Positions 26,187 to 34,885 of a stretch of 64,000 nt of DNA are shown piece after piece (the first letter of the stretch is position 1; each line of letters starts with the position of its first letter). The stretch comes from CAYUVF01 sp964448045. Its GTDB lineage: Bacteria; Bacteroidota; Rhodothermia; Rhodothermales; Salinibacteraceae. The notes beneath the pieces were generated by a model. The model was not told the DNA's origin. It searched no databases and saw nothing but the letters and a program-made list of their open reading frames with translations. The stretch spans positions 1-64,000 of the forward strand of contig CAYUVF010000002.1 of NCBI GenBank assembly GCA_964448045.1, written 5' to 3'. The position numbers and the translations under genes were made by a program.

Positions 26187-27380
26187 ATGGCGACCCAAAC
26201 TGAGATTCCCGATTTTGTGCGCGAGGCGGTGCTTTCGCTGCCTCCACTGCCCGAGGCGGCGACCCGCATTTTACGGCTGGCGCGCGACCCGGATGTCGAC
26301 TTCCGCGAGATCGTCAAAGTGATCAGCGCCGATCAGACGCTCACCGCTCGGGTGCTTCGCGCATCCAACTCGGCGTTGTACGGGACCTCCCGCGAGGTGC
26401 AGACGATTCGCCAGGCGGTCGTCCTGTTGGGCCGCGACGCGGTCATCCAGCTGGTGCTGAGCGTTTCCGTCATCAACATGAAGGCGTCCGGCGCAGAGGA
26501 TGGATTCGATCGCGGCGCCTTCTGGCGGCACAGCATGGCCGTCGCCGTCGCCGCCCGCGGGCTGGCGGGGCGATTCGGCGTGGATCCCGAGCGGGCCTTT
26601 ATCGCCGGACTCATGCACGACATCGGCAAGCTGGTGCTCGTGGAGCACTACGGCGAGCGCTATTCCAAGCTCTTTTCGATCGCGCAGCGCGGGGCGCGCC
26701 CGCTACACCACATCGAGCGCGATATTTTCGGCGTCGACCACGCGATCGTGGGCCAGGCCCTGTGTGAGCACTGGAAGCTGGCGAGTCCGCTGGCGCAGGC
26801 TGTGACGGGCCACCATGATGCCGATGCGGAGGCGCTGGGACCGCTCCCAGCGACGATTCGCAGTGCCAACGCCCTGGTCAAAACGGTAGGGTTGGGAGAG
26901 GGAGGCAACCGCTACGTGATGCGCGCGAACCGTCCGCTGGCGCCCTGCCGCGATCGCGAGCTCGTGTTGCAGTTGCCCTACGAGGTGGCCGACATGGAAG
27001 CCGCCTTTCATCGTCCGGCGCTCCCGGGCGACGAAGTGGTGTCGTCGGACCGGCCCATCCAAGACCGGCCGCGCATCTACGTGCTGGTCTCGGCACCGGA
27101 CGTCGAAGATGTGCTCGTGGTCCTGCTCTGGACCCTGGGCTATCGCCCCGAAGCCGTCGACGCCGATGCACTTGCCGGGCGCCATGACGCCGAGCCGGTG
27201 TCCGGCATTATCACCGATCAGGCGCACACGCTGGCGTTGAACGGACAGGCGGCCGGGCCGGTGCTCGATTACACCAGCTGGGCCACCGGCGAAGGCCCGA
27301 TGATTGCCGATGGGTTCGATCTGAAGAGCCTTCGGATGTGGCTCCGCCGTGAGGTGCCGCCCGCCGACGACGTGTCGTAG
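26187..27380 (+). CDS. HDOD-domain protein with receiver-like C-terminal region
   Basis: About 397 residues if translation starts at 26187 (MATQTEIPD); an ATG at 26154 is possible. Residues 10-210 form the HDOD domain: SLPPLPEAATRILRLARDP, VISADQTLTARVLRASNS, RQAVVLLGRDAVIQLVLS and a complete-looking FIAGLMHDIGKLVLVEHY. HDOD proteins are signalling adaptors, often with cyclic di-GMP or motility roles, and usually lack enzyme activity. From about residue 300, RIYVLVSAPDVEDVLVVLLW and VSGIITDQ resemble a receiver without an acceptor Asp, although this is only a shape argument. It lies 166 bases after the lone receiver gene. Confidence 0.85.
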   Translation: MATQTEIPDFVREAVLSLPPLPEAATRILRLARDPDVDFREIVKVISADQTLTARVLRASNSALYGTSREVQTIRQAVVLLGRDAVIQLVLSVSVINMKASGAEDGFDRGAFWRHSMAVAVAARGLAGRFGVDPERAFIAGLMHDIGKLVLVEHYGERYSKLFSIAQRGARPLHHIERDIFGVDHAIVGQALCEHWKLASPLAQAVTGHHDADAEALGPLPATIRSANALVKTVGLGEGGNRYVMRANRPLAPCRDRELVLQLPYEVADMEAAFHRPALPGDEVVSSDRPIQDRPRIYVLVSAPDVEDVLVVLLWTLGYRPEAVDADALAGRHDAEPVSGIITDQAHTLALNGQAAGPVLDYTSWATGEGPMIADGFDLKSLRMWLRREVPPADDVS

Positions 27381-27486
27381 CTCCCCCGCGGCGCGATGGG
27401 CGGCGGTCCACCCGCGCACAAAGAAACGGCCGAACCAGCGGCACGCTGATCCGGCGGTCGTGGATTCAGTAAGCAGGGCGCTCGCA

Positions 27487-29304
27487 TCAGAACTCAGCGG
27501 AAACAGGGGCGCCGTCGCCCCCTGCCAGGGAAGCCGTGGGCGGGCTGCTCGCCGAGGCCGAAGCGGAGACCGTAAAGCGTTCGACCAGCTGCCGCAGCGA
27601 GTTGGCCTGCGCGTTCATATCCTCGGCCATGTGGGCGAGATCGCGCGTCGAGTGCGACGCCTCATCGGCGACCGACGAGATGGCATCGACCGTTTGGGCG
27701 ATCTCGTTGCTCGCGTTGGTTTGTTGCTCGCTGGCGCGGGCAATCTGGTCGATGCGCCCGGTCATGCCCTCGATCGATGAGACGATCTCGTTGAGTGCAT
27801 CGGAGGCCTCGTCGATCAGCTCCAGGCCGTCCTCGACCTCGTCCTTGCTGCGCTCCATCGACTCGACCACGTTATCCGTGTTGTGCTGGATGCGCGTGAT
27901 CATGTCGGCCACGCGGGTCGTCGCGTCGGTCGTGCGTTCGGCGAGTTGGCGGACTTCATCGGCCACGACGGCGAAGCCGCGGCCCTGCTCGCCCGCGCGC
28001 GCTGCCTCGATAGCGGCGTTGAGCGCCAGCAGGTTCGTCTGATCCGCGATGTCGCTGATCACCTCGATGATCTCGCCGATCTCCTGGCTCGACGCACCCA
28101 GATCCGTTACCTGATCGGCGGAGTCGTTCACGAAACGCGCGATGCGATGCATCCCCTCGGCGGTTTCCTCGAAGACCGCTTCGCCCTCGCGGCCCAGCTC
28201 CGAGGTCGTCTGTACGACCTCGTTCGACTCGTGGGCTTGCTCCGACGTCGTCGAAATCGTTGACGACATCTGCTCGACCGCTGCGGCCACGCTGCTCGTC
28301 TGATGGGCCTGTTCCTGCGCGCCTTCCGACATCTGCTCGGCGGAGGAGGCGACCATCTCGGCGGCGCCCGAGAGTTCGTCGGATGCCGTATAGACCTTAT
28401 CGATGATGGTCTCCAGCTCCTCGAACATGTCATTAAGCTGCCGGATGAGCGCGCCCACCGCATCGTCGTGTTCGACCTCCAGCCGCTGCGTCAGGTCGCC
28501 TTCGACGACGGCGGTGATGACGCGTGAGATGCGATCGACCTGGTGGTTGAGGTATTGCCGTTCGGCATCGAGCGTATGCGTTTTCTCTTCGCTGGCCGCG
28601 ACCATCTGATTGAACGAGGAGGCCAGCTCCCCGATTTCGTCGTCTTGGTCGACCTCCACGCGCACGCTGAGGTCGCCTTCTTCGACGGATCGGGCGGCTT
28701 CGCGCAGCCGGGTAAGCGGCGTCGTGACGGTACGGCCGATCTTGCGATAGACCAGCGCTGAGGCAGCGACGAGCACGAGTAGGGTCAGCAGGATGATGCC
28801 GTATGCGGTCCACTGCTGCGACTGCAGCGCGCCGCTCGGGATGGCAACCACGACCGAACCGAGTCGTTCAGCAGAGCCGCTGTCGCCGGTGGTGCGCGTG
28901 ATCGGGGCGGAGGCGACCACGACGGAGGTGCCGCCGGTCGTCTCGGTGTAGCGGAGCGACTCGCCAGAGACCGCCGAGGGATCGAGCGAGAGCGCATCGG
29001 TCAAGTTGTTCTCGGAGACGAGCGTGCCCTCGTCGGTGTAAAATCCGCCAGCGACCATCATGCCGCGGTGGACGAGGCGGTCGAGACGCCCGTTGAGGCC
29101 TTCTTCGTCCTGCATCAACAGCTCCACGACCGACTCGGCGGCAAGCGTCTCGGTGAGGAGGCGGCTGCGTTTTTCGAACTCTTGCTCAGTCACGTTGAGC
29201 GAGTACTGCGCGAAGATGAAGAAGAGGAGGATGGTGAGCGCCGCAATCCCGCTCAGCATGATCGCGAAGCGGTTGCGGAGGTTGGTGTGAGTAAGGTCAA
29301 ACAC
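27487..29304 (-). CDS. Methyl-accepting chemotaxis protein
   Basis: 605 residues. The preferred start is the GTG at 29304, because it keeps the basic anchor LRNRF ahead of the first membrane helix (IAALTILLFFIFAQ). An ATG at 29262 is the alternative. The periplasmic part is short (about residues 35-175). The second helix is near 176-198, followed by HAMP and a long helical signalling domain. The hairpin tip is clear: NLLALNAAIEAARAGEQGRG and FAVVADEVRQLAERT. No CheR/CheB docking pentapeptide is present at the C-terminus. It feeds CheA/CheW. The gene follows a periplasmic binding protein gene by 72 bases, and the pair shares an upstream sigma-28 box, suggesting ligand delivery to this receptor. 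Confidence 0.93.
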   Translation of the reverse strand: MFDLTHTNLRNRFAIMLSGIAALTILLFFIFAQYSLNVTEQEFEKRSRLLTETLAAESVVELLMQDEEGLNGRLDRLVHRGMMVAGGFYTDEGTLVSENNLTDALSLDPSAVSGESLRYTETTGGTSVVVASAPITRTTGDSGSAERLGSVVVAIPSGALQSQQWTAYGIILLTLLVLVAASALVYRKIGRTVTTPLTRLREAARSVEEGDLSVRVEVDQDDEIGELASSFNQMVAASEEKTHTLDAERQYLNHQVDRISRVITAVVEGDLTQRLEVEHDDAVGALIRQLNDMFEELETIIDKVYTASDELSGAAEMVASSAEQMSEGAQEQAHQTSSVAAAVEQMSSTISTTSEQAHESNEVVQTTSELGREGEAVFEETAEGMHRIARFVNDSADQVTDLGASSQEIGEIIEVISDIADQTNLLALNAAIEAARAGEQGRGFAVVADEVRQLAERTTDATTRVADMITRIQHNTDNVVESMERSKDEVEDGLELIDEASDALNEIVSSIEGMTGRIDQIARASEQQTNASNEIAQTVDAISSVADEASHSTRDLAHMAEDMNAQANSLRQLVERFTVSASASASSPPTASLAGGDGAPVSAEF

Positions 29305-29376
29305 AACTGAATTGGGGTCGAAACGAAAGAGGAGACGAGCAAGTGGCCAAGTGGGGAATGGCCGGACCGGGGTCGT

Positions 29377-29931
29377 TTACAGATACTCCGCCTGCGCTTC
29401 GTAGTCGGCCGGTACGGTGAGTGAGGTGGCAACCGCTGCGGCTTCGTTAAGCACGAGCCGGATCTCGCCGTTTTCCTTGTACATCGAGACCGATGCCCCG
29501 GCGCTCACCCAGTCCTGCGAGGGCGCCAGAATGGGAATGCCGTCCTGCGTCGTATTCTTGATGAGGAAGTTGCGCGCGACATTGGTGCCGAGCACGCCCG
29601 AGTCGTCCACGATCCACAGCGTCTGGATGTCGTGCTTGCTGGTGAGCTTCCGGAAGTGGGCCGAGACGTCTTTCGGACCCTGGACGTAGGCCACAAAGAG
29701 CTTCACGTTTGATGCCGCAGCGGCGCGCCGGATGCTCGGCATCATCTCGTCGTGAGCGGCAGCGCCTTCCGTCCATATGACCCCCACGCGCTCCACATCG
29801 GGCTTGAGCTTTTTCATGATGAACATCTGCTGGATCGGGGAGAGGGGGGGCTGCGTCGCCTGGGCCAGCGGCGTCCCAATCAGCATAAGGAGGGAGAGGG
29901 CAAGAAGGTAGCGGAACGTAGCACGCATCAT
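29377..29931 (-). CDS. Periplasmic binding protein-like (ABC substrate-binding, PF04392-like)
   Basis: 184 residues with a signal peptide (MRATFRYLLALSLLMLIG, cleavage near AQA). The mature region DVERVGVIWTEGAAAHDEMM, DVSAHFRKLTSKHDIQTLWI and DGIPILAPSQDWVSAGA resembles the ABC_sub_bind (TrpX-like) family, but it is much shorter than the usual 300 or so residues, so it is roughly one lobe plus hinge. No ABC permease or ATPase gene is adjacent. Instead the gene sits 72 bases upstream of the chemoreceptor gene, behind a sigma-28 promoter. It may therefore serve as a chemosensory ligand-binding protein rather than a transporter component. Confidence 0.7.
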   Translation of the reverse strand: MMRATFRYLLALSLLMLIGTPLAQATQPPLSPIQQMFIMKKLKPDVERVGVIWTEGAAAHDEMMPSIRRAAAASNVKLFVAYVQGPKDVSAHFRKLTSKHDIQTLWIVDDSGVLGTNVARNFLIKNTTQDGIPILAPSQDWVSAGASVSMYKENGEIRLVLNEAAAVATSLTVPADYEAQAEYL

Positions 29932-29970
29932 GATTCGTGTGGAGAGGGTAAAGTGACTTGGATGACGAGT

Positions 29971-29990
29971 GAAGGGCGATTTAGCCCTTC
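29971..29990 (-). promoter_or_regulatory. Hairpin at the predicted 5' end of the binding-protein/MCP mRNA
   Basis: A 7-bp perfect stem (GAAGGGC with GCCCTTC) with a 6-base loop, lying just downstream of the predicted -10 box and about 40 bases before the start codon. It could protect the 5' end of the transcript or influence translation. No T-run follows, so it is not a terminator. Confidence 0.5.
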
Positions 29991-29998
29991 GGCCTATG

Positions 29999-30025
29999 TC
30001 ATCGGCTATCGAGGCAGTCACTTAA
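29999..30025 (-). promoter_or_regulatory. Sigma-28 (FliA) promoter for the binding-protein/MCP unit
   Basis: On the minus strand: TTAAGTGA, 11-base spacer, GCCGATGA. The enterobacterial FliA consensus is TAAAGTTT, 11 bases, GCCGATAA. The -10 element ends 68 bases before the start codon of the binding-protein gene. Confidence 0.75.
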
Positions 30026-30140
30026 GCGGGAAGAGCAGCGCCGATAGAGAAATAACCGGAACGGGGCAATCGTCCCGGTTGAGGGCGGGTAACAGGCGGA
30101 ATCGCGCGGGCATCCGGATAGGAAGTAACCGGCGGTGGCG

Positions 30141-31220
30141 TTAGGACGAGGCTGCTGTGCGCGACGAATGAGTTGCGGCGCGGCCGAGCGCATGGACGAC
30201 CGAATCGGCCAGCTCATCGAGGCCGAACACGGCGTCGGTGAGCTTCGCTTCGGCGACGGCGCGGGGCATGCCGTAGACGACCGAGGAGGCTTCGTCCTGA
30301 GCGATCACCTTGCCGCCTTTTGCTTTGATGCGCCGCGCGCCTTCCAGGCCATCTTTGCCCATGCCCGTCATCACCAGCCCCAGCACGCGCCCGTGAAAAA
30401 AGCGGCAGGCGGCTTCAAACATCACATCGACGGAGGGCTTGTGCAGCGTGTCGGCCGGTTCGTCGGGGGTTTCGGCCAGGGGGGTTTGGGCGCCGCGCCG
30501 AAAGGTGAGGTGGTGGCCGCCTGGAGCGATCAGCACGCGGCCCGGTTCGAGCGGCATTCCCGGCTCGGCCTCGGCCACGTCGAGGGCGCTCATCGTGTTG
30601 AGGCGCTCGGCCAGCGAGCGGGTGAAGCGTGGGGGCATGTGCTGCACGACGGCCACCGGTACGGGCAGATCCGCCGGGAGGGCGGGGATAAGCTTCTGAA
30701 GTGCAAACGGCCCGCCTGTCGACACGCCGATGGCGAGCAGTCGCGCCCGCGGAAAGGAAAACGAGGAGGTCGAGCGGCGCGCGGTCGAGTCCGCAGTTCG
30801 GGGGCGCCGCCGCATGGCGCTGACGTTGGAGCGCGCCGCGGCTTTGACCTTGTCGATCAGGTCGTGCTCGATCTCATTGATGTCGAGCGAAACCCGCGAA
30901 TGTTGTTTCGGGATGAAGCCAATCGCCCCGGCTTCCATGGCCTCGACCGTAGCATCGGCGCCCTCCTTCGTGAGTGAGCTGATCATCAGCACCGGCCGCG
31001 GCATCTCATCCATGATGCGCTTCAGCGCGCTGAGGCCATCGAGTCGGGGCATTTCGATGTCCATCGTTACCACATCGGGCTGCAGGGTGCGCGTCTTCTC
31101 GATGGCCTGATGGCCGTCGCGCGCCGTATCCACGACCTCGATGCCGGGGTCGCGTTCGAGCATCATCGAGATGGCCTTGCGCATAAATGCCGAGTCATCG
31201 ACAACCAGGACAGTAATCAT
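30141..31220 (-). CDS. cheB: Chemotaxis protein-glutamate methylesterase
   Basis: 359 residues. The N-terminal receiver has the acidic pair VVDDSAF and acceptor Asp54 in VVTMDIEMPRLDG. A linker (about 120-155) leads to the methylesterase domain with the catalytic triad Ser167 (AIGVSTGG), His194 (VVQHMPP) and Asp290 (MTGMGKDGLEG). It removes methyl groups from chemoreceptor glutamates, and deamidates glutamines, when phosphorylated by CheA, giving adaptation together with CheR. It is the last gene of the che operon, 53 bases after cheA. Confidence 0.97.
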   Translation of the reverse strand: MITVLVVDDSAFMRKAISMMLERDPGIEVVDTARDGHQAIEKTRTLQPDVVTMDIEMPRLDGLSALKRIMDEMPRPVLMISSLTKEGADATVEAMEAGAIGFIPKQHSRVSLDINEIEHDLIDKVKAAARSNVSAMRRRPRTADSTARRSTSSFSFPRARLLAIGVSTGGPFALQKLIPALPADLPVPVAVVQHMPPRFTRSLAERLNTMSALDVAEAEPGMPLEPGRVLIAPGGHHLTFRRGAQTPLAETPDEPADTLHKPSVDVMFEAACRFFHGRVLGLVMTGMGKDGLEGARRIKAKGGKVIAQDEASSVVYGMPRAVAEAKLTDAVFGLDELADSVVHALGRAATHSSRTAASS

Positions 31221-31273
31221 GGCGGATTTTCACGTCGGGCAGCAGGGCAGAGAACGGCATGGACGGAGGCGGA

Positions 31274-33235
31274 TCATGCGGGTTCGAGCGAGGCAGGGTC
31301 GGCAATCTCGGCTTCGGCGGGAGCGCTGTGCCCCGGCCCCGATCGCAGCTCGCCGACGCGCATCCGAATGAGCTCGCCGATGTCGAGAATCATGATCACG
31401 CTACCGTCGCCCAGGATGGTCGATCCGGCCACGGCATCCACCTTCTTAAGGTAGTTGCCCAGTGGCTTGATGACGATCTCTTCCTGGCTGATCAGGTCGT
31501 CCACGACCACGCCCAGCCGGTGGTGCGCGATGGCGACGACCACGACGTATGCGTGGCGGGTGCTGCGGCTGTAGTCGTCCACGTCGAGCGTCTCCCCGAT
31601 TCGCATCAGCGGGAGCACGCGGTCGCGGTGGCGCATCACCTCGCGGCCTTTCATGGTGTAGAGCTCCTGCTCGTCGAGGCTGACGACCTCGGTGACGGCG
31701 TGGAGCGGAATGGCAAATTTTTCGGAGCCGACTTCCACCAGGAGGCTCTGGATGATTGCCAGGGTGAGCGGCAGCTTCATCGTGAACCGGGTGCCTTCGC
31801 CCGGTGTGGAGTCGATGTCGATCGAGCCGTTGAGGCGGCGCAGATTCGTTTTGACCACATCCATCCCGACGCCGCGGCCGGAGACCTGGCTGAGGCCCTT
31901 GGCCGTGCTGAAGCCGGGGCGAAAGATGAGGTCGAACGTCTCCGCATCGGTGAGGTCGGCGGCTTCCTGTTCGGAGACGACGCCCTTCTCGACGGCTTTC
32001 TGGCGGAGCGCGTCGGGGTCGATGCCGGCGCCGTCGTCTTCGATCTCGATGAGGATATGATTGCCTTCGTGGGCCGCCGAGAGGCGAATCTGCCCGCGTT
32101 CGGGTTTGCCCTGTTCGCGGCGCGTCTCGGGCTGCTCGATACCGTGGTCGGCGGCGTTGCGGATCAGGTGGGTGAGCGGATCGCCGATCTCCTCGACGAG
32201 CGACTTGTCGAGCTCGGTGTCTTCGCCCTCGATGACGAGGTCGATCTGCTTGTCGAACTCGCGGGCGAGGTCGCGCACGACGCGGGGGAATTTGTTGAAC
32301 ACGCGCCCCACCTGCACCATCCGCGTGCGCATGACGGCGGATTGTAGCTCGGAGGTGATGAAGTCGACTTGCGAGGTGGTATCGCCCAGCTCGCGCAGGA
32401 GCCGCTCGCGGTCGTCGATGGATTCGGCGTCGGAGACGAGCTGGAGCAGGCGGTTGCGCCCGAGTACGAGCTCGCCGACGAGGTCCATCAGCGTATCGAG
32501 CCGGTCGACTTCGACGCGGATGGTTTCGGAGGCGCGGTCGGTGAGCCGCTTTTTCGCGCGCTGCTGGCTTTTGTTGGCAGCTTCTGGCTTGGCCTCGTTC
32601 GCATCGGAGGCCGAGGCGTCGACGTTGTCTTCGGAGGCGTCCTCCGGCGAACCGTCTGCCGAGGCCTCTGCCGAAGCGTTGGGCTGATCGGCCTCGGCGC
32701 CTGGGGCCTCCGGCTCCGCATCGGCCGAGGCGTCGGTCGATGCGTCCGCCTTCTGGGGCGCGGGGTCCCCGGCATCGGCATTGTCGCCGGAGGTCGCGCT
32801 GGGAGACGGCGCATCGGCCTCGTCGACGAGGGTGCCGTCGAGGATGGCCTCTAAGTCGGCCAGCACATCATCCTGGTCGACCGGCTCCATGTTGCCTTCC
32901 ACCACGCGATCGAGCAGCAGGTTCATCTGGTCGAACGCGGCGAAGAGCACGTCCATCATCGCGGGGTAAAACTCCAGCTCGCCCTGGCGGAGCTGGTTGA
33001 GCACGTCCTCGAAGGTGTGGGCCAGTTCGCTCATCTGTTCCAGGCTGAGGAAGCCGGAGGTACCCTTCACGGTGTGGACCCCGCGGAAGATGCGGTCGAT
33101 GAGCTCCCGGTCGTCGGGCGTGCGTTCCAACTGCAGCAGATCGTGGTCGAGCTCCTCGAAGATTTCGCGGGTCTCCACGATGAAGCTCTCGACGATCTCC
33201 TGCATGTCGTCGGCAAAGATGGGATGCTCAGCCAT
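31274..33235 (-). CDS. cheA: Chemotaxis histidine kinase
   Basis: 653 residues. HPt domain at 1-110 with His54 in RGVHTVKGTSGF. The region from about 125 to 220 is a low-complexity Ala/Asp/Ser/Pro linker with no recognisable P2 (CheY/CheB-docking) domain. Dimerisation domain (about 225-290, RLDTLMDLVGELVLGRNRLL), HATPase (HLIRNAADHGIE N box, DDGAGID G1, GRGVGMDVV G2) and a C-terminal CheW-like domain (VGSEKFAIPLHAV). It autophosphorylates under receptor control and passes phosphate to CheY and CheB. It lies 46 bases downstream of cheZ. Confidence 0.97.
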   Translation of the reverse strand: MAEHPIFADDMQEIVESFIVETREIFEELDHDLLQLERTPDDRELIDRIFRGVHTVKGTSGFLSLEQMSELAHTFEDVLNQLRQGELEFYPAMMDVLFAAFDQMNLLLDRVVEGNMEPVDQDDVLADLEAILDGTLVDEADAPSPSATSGDNADAGDPAPQKADASTDASADAEPEAPGAEADQPNASAEASADGSPEDASEDNVDASASDANEAKPEAANKSQQRAKKRLTDRASETIRVEVDRLDTLMDLVGELVLGRNRLLQLVSDAESIDDRERLLRELGDTTSQVDFITSELQSAVMRTRMVQVGRVFNKFPRVVRDLAREFDKQIDLVIEGEDTELDKSLVEEIGDPLTHLIRNAADHGIEQPETRREQGKPERGQIRLSAAHEGNHILIEIEDDGAGIDPDALRQKAVEKGVVSEQEAADLTDAETFDLIFRPGFSTAKGLSQVSGRGVGMDVVKTNLRRLNGSIDIDSTPGEGTRFTMKLPLTLAIIQSLLVEVGSEKFAIPLHAVTEVVSLDEQELYTMKGREVMRHRDRVLPLMRIGETLDVDDYSRSTRHAYVVVVAIAHHRLGVVVDDLISQEEIVIKPLGNYLKKVDAVAGSTILGDGSVIMILDIGELIRMRVGELRSGPGHSAPAEAEIADPASLEPA

Positions 33236-33281
33236 AGCAGAAAAGAAGATAGGAAGTTAGGAAGAGAGGCGAGAAGGCGGG

Positions 33282-34097
33282 TCAGCCGAACAGCTCGTCG
33301 ATGTCGTCTTGGGTGGCCACTTCGCCGCTGGCATCCTGGGAGGCCCCGGCTGCACCGTTTTGCTGGAGGGTGTCGATCAGTTCGTCGGTGCGGCTCTGGT
33401 GGTCGCCGGCGGGATCGAACTGGGCATCGACGTCGAACGAGCCGTCGCTTTCGATCGGGGCGCTGTCGCCGCCCTCGGCGTTGATGCTGGGATGCTCGAC
33501 GAGGCGCGTCATCCGGTCGCGCAGCGACTCGATGATGTGGTTGACGGCGGCGATCTGCTGCGAGGTGATGTCTTGCACCTGCAACGCCATCATGATCTGC
33601 GTCATTTTCTGGCGGATGGTCTTGATCGCCTGCAGCTCCTCATCGGAAGCGCCGGCGCACTGGTTGAGGAGCTGCTGCTTCTCGTCGTGGATAGTCTGCA
33701 CCTGCTCCAGCAGCTTGGGCTGGTCCTCGGGCAGTTCCTCGCGCAGGAGGTCGAGCAGCCGCTCATCGGCTGAGCGGATGGCCGGGATCGACGTTTTCGT
33801 CTGCTCCAGTGTGGAGGCGAGCATTTTGAGTTCGAGCAGGGCCGCATCGACGAGGTCGAGAATCTCGGTCGTGGCCAGCTCGGTTGCCTCCGTCACACTC
33901 TGGAGCTTCGACTTGGCGTGCGGCATCTTGTGGGTGCTCTCGCGAATCGAGGCGTTGATTTCATCGAGCAGTGGCTCGATGTCCTCGATAAAATGGAAGA
34001 GCTCCTCCAGAAACGGCATCGTCTGCTGGCCGAGTTGGAAGACACTTTGAAGCTCCTCAATTTTGGTCAGCACCTCGCGGATGTTGAGGGAGGGCAT
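33282..34097 (-). CDS. cheZ: CheY-P phosphatase
   Basis: A 271-residue, mostly helical protein. The catalytic stretch MALQVQDITSQQIAAVNHII contains Asp176 and Gln180, the D-x3-Q arrangement of E. coli CheZ (Asp143, Gln147). The last residues, QDDIDELFG, resemble the C-terminal CheY-binding tail of E. coli CheZ, joined by an acidic flexible linker (about 215-258). It should dephosphorylate CheY-P to end the motor signal. The position directly after cheY (10-base gap) and before cheA supports this. CheZ is best known from Proteobacteria. Confidence 0.88.
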   Translation of the reverse strand: MPSLNIREVLTKIEELQSVFQLGQQTMPFLEELFHFIEDIEPLLDEINASIRESTHKMPHAKSKLQSVTEATELATTEILDLVDAALLELKMLASTLEQTKTSIPAIRSADERLLDLLREELPEDQPKLLEQVQTIHDEKQQLLNQCAGASDEELQAIKTIRQKMTQIMMALQVQDITSQQIAAVNHIIESLRDRMTRLVEHPSINAEGGDSAPIESDGSFDVDAQFDPAGDHQSRTDELIDTLQQNGAAGASQDASGEVATQDDIDELFG

Positions 34098-34107
34098 AAG
34101 AACGGGG

Positions 34108-34473
34108 TTAGCTGTTCAGAATCTTGTTGATCTTCTCGTCCAGCACGTCGGGCGTGAAGGGTTTGACAACGTAGTTGTTGATCTCGGCGCGCATGGCCTC
34201 GACGACGTCGTCTTTCATGCCGCGGGTGGTCACCATCAGGATAGGAAGGTGACTCAGGTCGTCGCTACTACGGATGTTTTTGGCCAGGTCGAGGCCGTTC
34301 ATGTTGGGCATGTTCCAGTCGGTAATCACAAAGTCGACCGGATTGGTAGTGAGCTTCTGGAGTGCGTCTTCGCCGTCCTCGGCTTCAGCCATCTCGTTGT
34401 AGCCAATTTCTTGCAGGGCATTGCATACGATGCGCCGCATGGTAGGCGAGTCGTCAACGACTAAGAATTTCAT
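34108..34473 (-). CDS. cheY: Chemotaxis response regulator
   Basis: 121 residues, close to the canonical CheY: FLVVDDSPTMRRIV (acidic pair), acceptor Asp52 in FVITDWNMPNMNG, MVTTRG (switch Thr) and YVVKPF (conserved Lys). The WNMPNMNG form is typical of the motor-binding CheY of E. coli. It carries phosphate from CheA to the flagellar switch. CheZ follows within 10 bases, and another single-domain regulator precedes it by 26 bases. Confidence 0.96.
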   Translation of the reverse strand: MKFLVVDDSPTMRRIVCNALQEIGYNEMAEAEDGEDALQKLTTNPVDFVITDWNMPNMNGLDLAKNIRSSDDLSHLPILMVTTRGMKDDVVEAMRAEINNYVVKPFTPDVLDEKINKILNS

Positions 34474-34499
34474 GAGCGTGCGTCGTTCGGTGAGCAGAG

Positions 34500-34883
34500 T
34501 TAGTTGAGATACTTTGCGACTTCGTACTGAATGCGGGACTCGTCGAAGGGCTTGGTGAGGTAGGCGTTCGCGCCCAGGTCAAGACCGCGGTCGATGTCGT
34601 CTTCGTCGGAGAGGGACGAGAGGATGATGACGGGCAGCGTGCGGAAGTCGCCGTCGGAGCGGAGGCGACGCACCAGCGCGAAGCCGTCCAGTTTGGGCAT
34701 GTTAAGGTCGGTGATGACGAGGTCGACGGGCGTGTGCGCCATCTTTTCGAGCGCGTCCTGGCCGTCCTCGGCAGTGATGACGTGTAAACCGCGGGCGCGG
34801 AGCGCGTACATCACAAACCGGCGGATTGTGGCCGAGTCGTCTACAATCATGACCTTCTTATTGGAAGCGTTGGAGGCGGGCAT
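34500..34883 (-). CDS. Second CheY-like single-domain response regulator
   Basis: 127 residues starting at 34883 (MPASNASNKK). Intact receiver: VMIVDDSATIRRF, acceptor Asp in LVITDLNMPKLDG, ILSSLSDEDDI with Ser at the switch position, and LTKPFDES. It differs clearly from the motor-type CheY next to it and looks more like PilG/Frz-type receivers. Its start lies 2 bases after the cheR stop, so translation is probably coupled. It may act as a phosphate sink or as an adaptation regulator. Confidence 0.9.
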   Translation of the reverse strand: MPASNASNKKVMIVDDSATIRRFVMYALRARGLHVITAEDGQDALEKMAHTPVDLVITDLNMPKLDGFALVRRLRSDGDFRTLPVIILSSLSDEDDIDRGLDLGANAYLTKPFDESRIQYEVAKYLN

Positions 34884-34885
34884 AA

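Noticed and set aside
30053..30080. AACCGG...CCGGTT hairpin after cheB
   Set aside because: Six-base stem with large loop and no T-run; it might end the che operon but the evidence is too weak.
31259..32347. Plus-strand open frame of 362 codons opposite cheA
   Set aside because: It is antisense to a clear cheA gene and shows no domain; the cheA frame explains the open reading.
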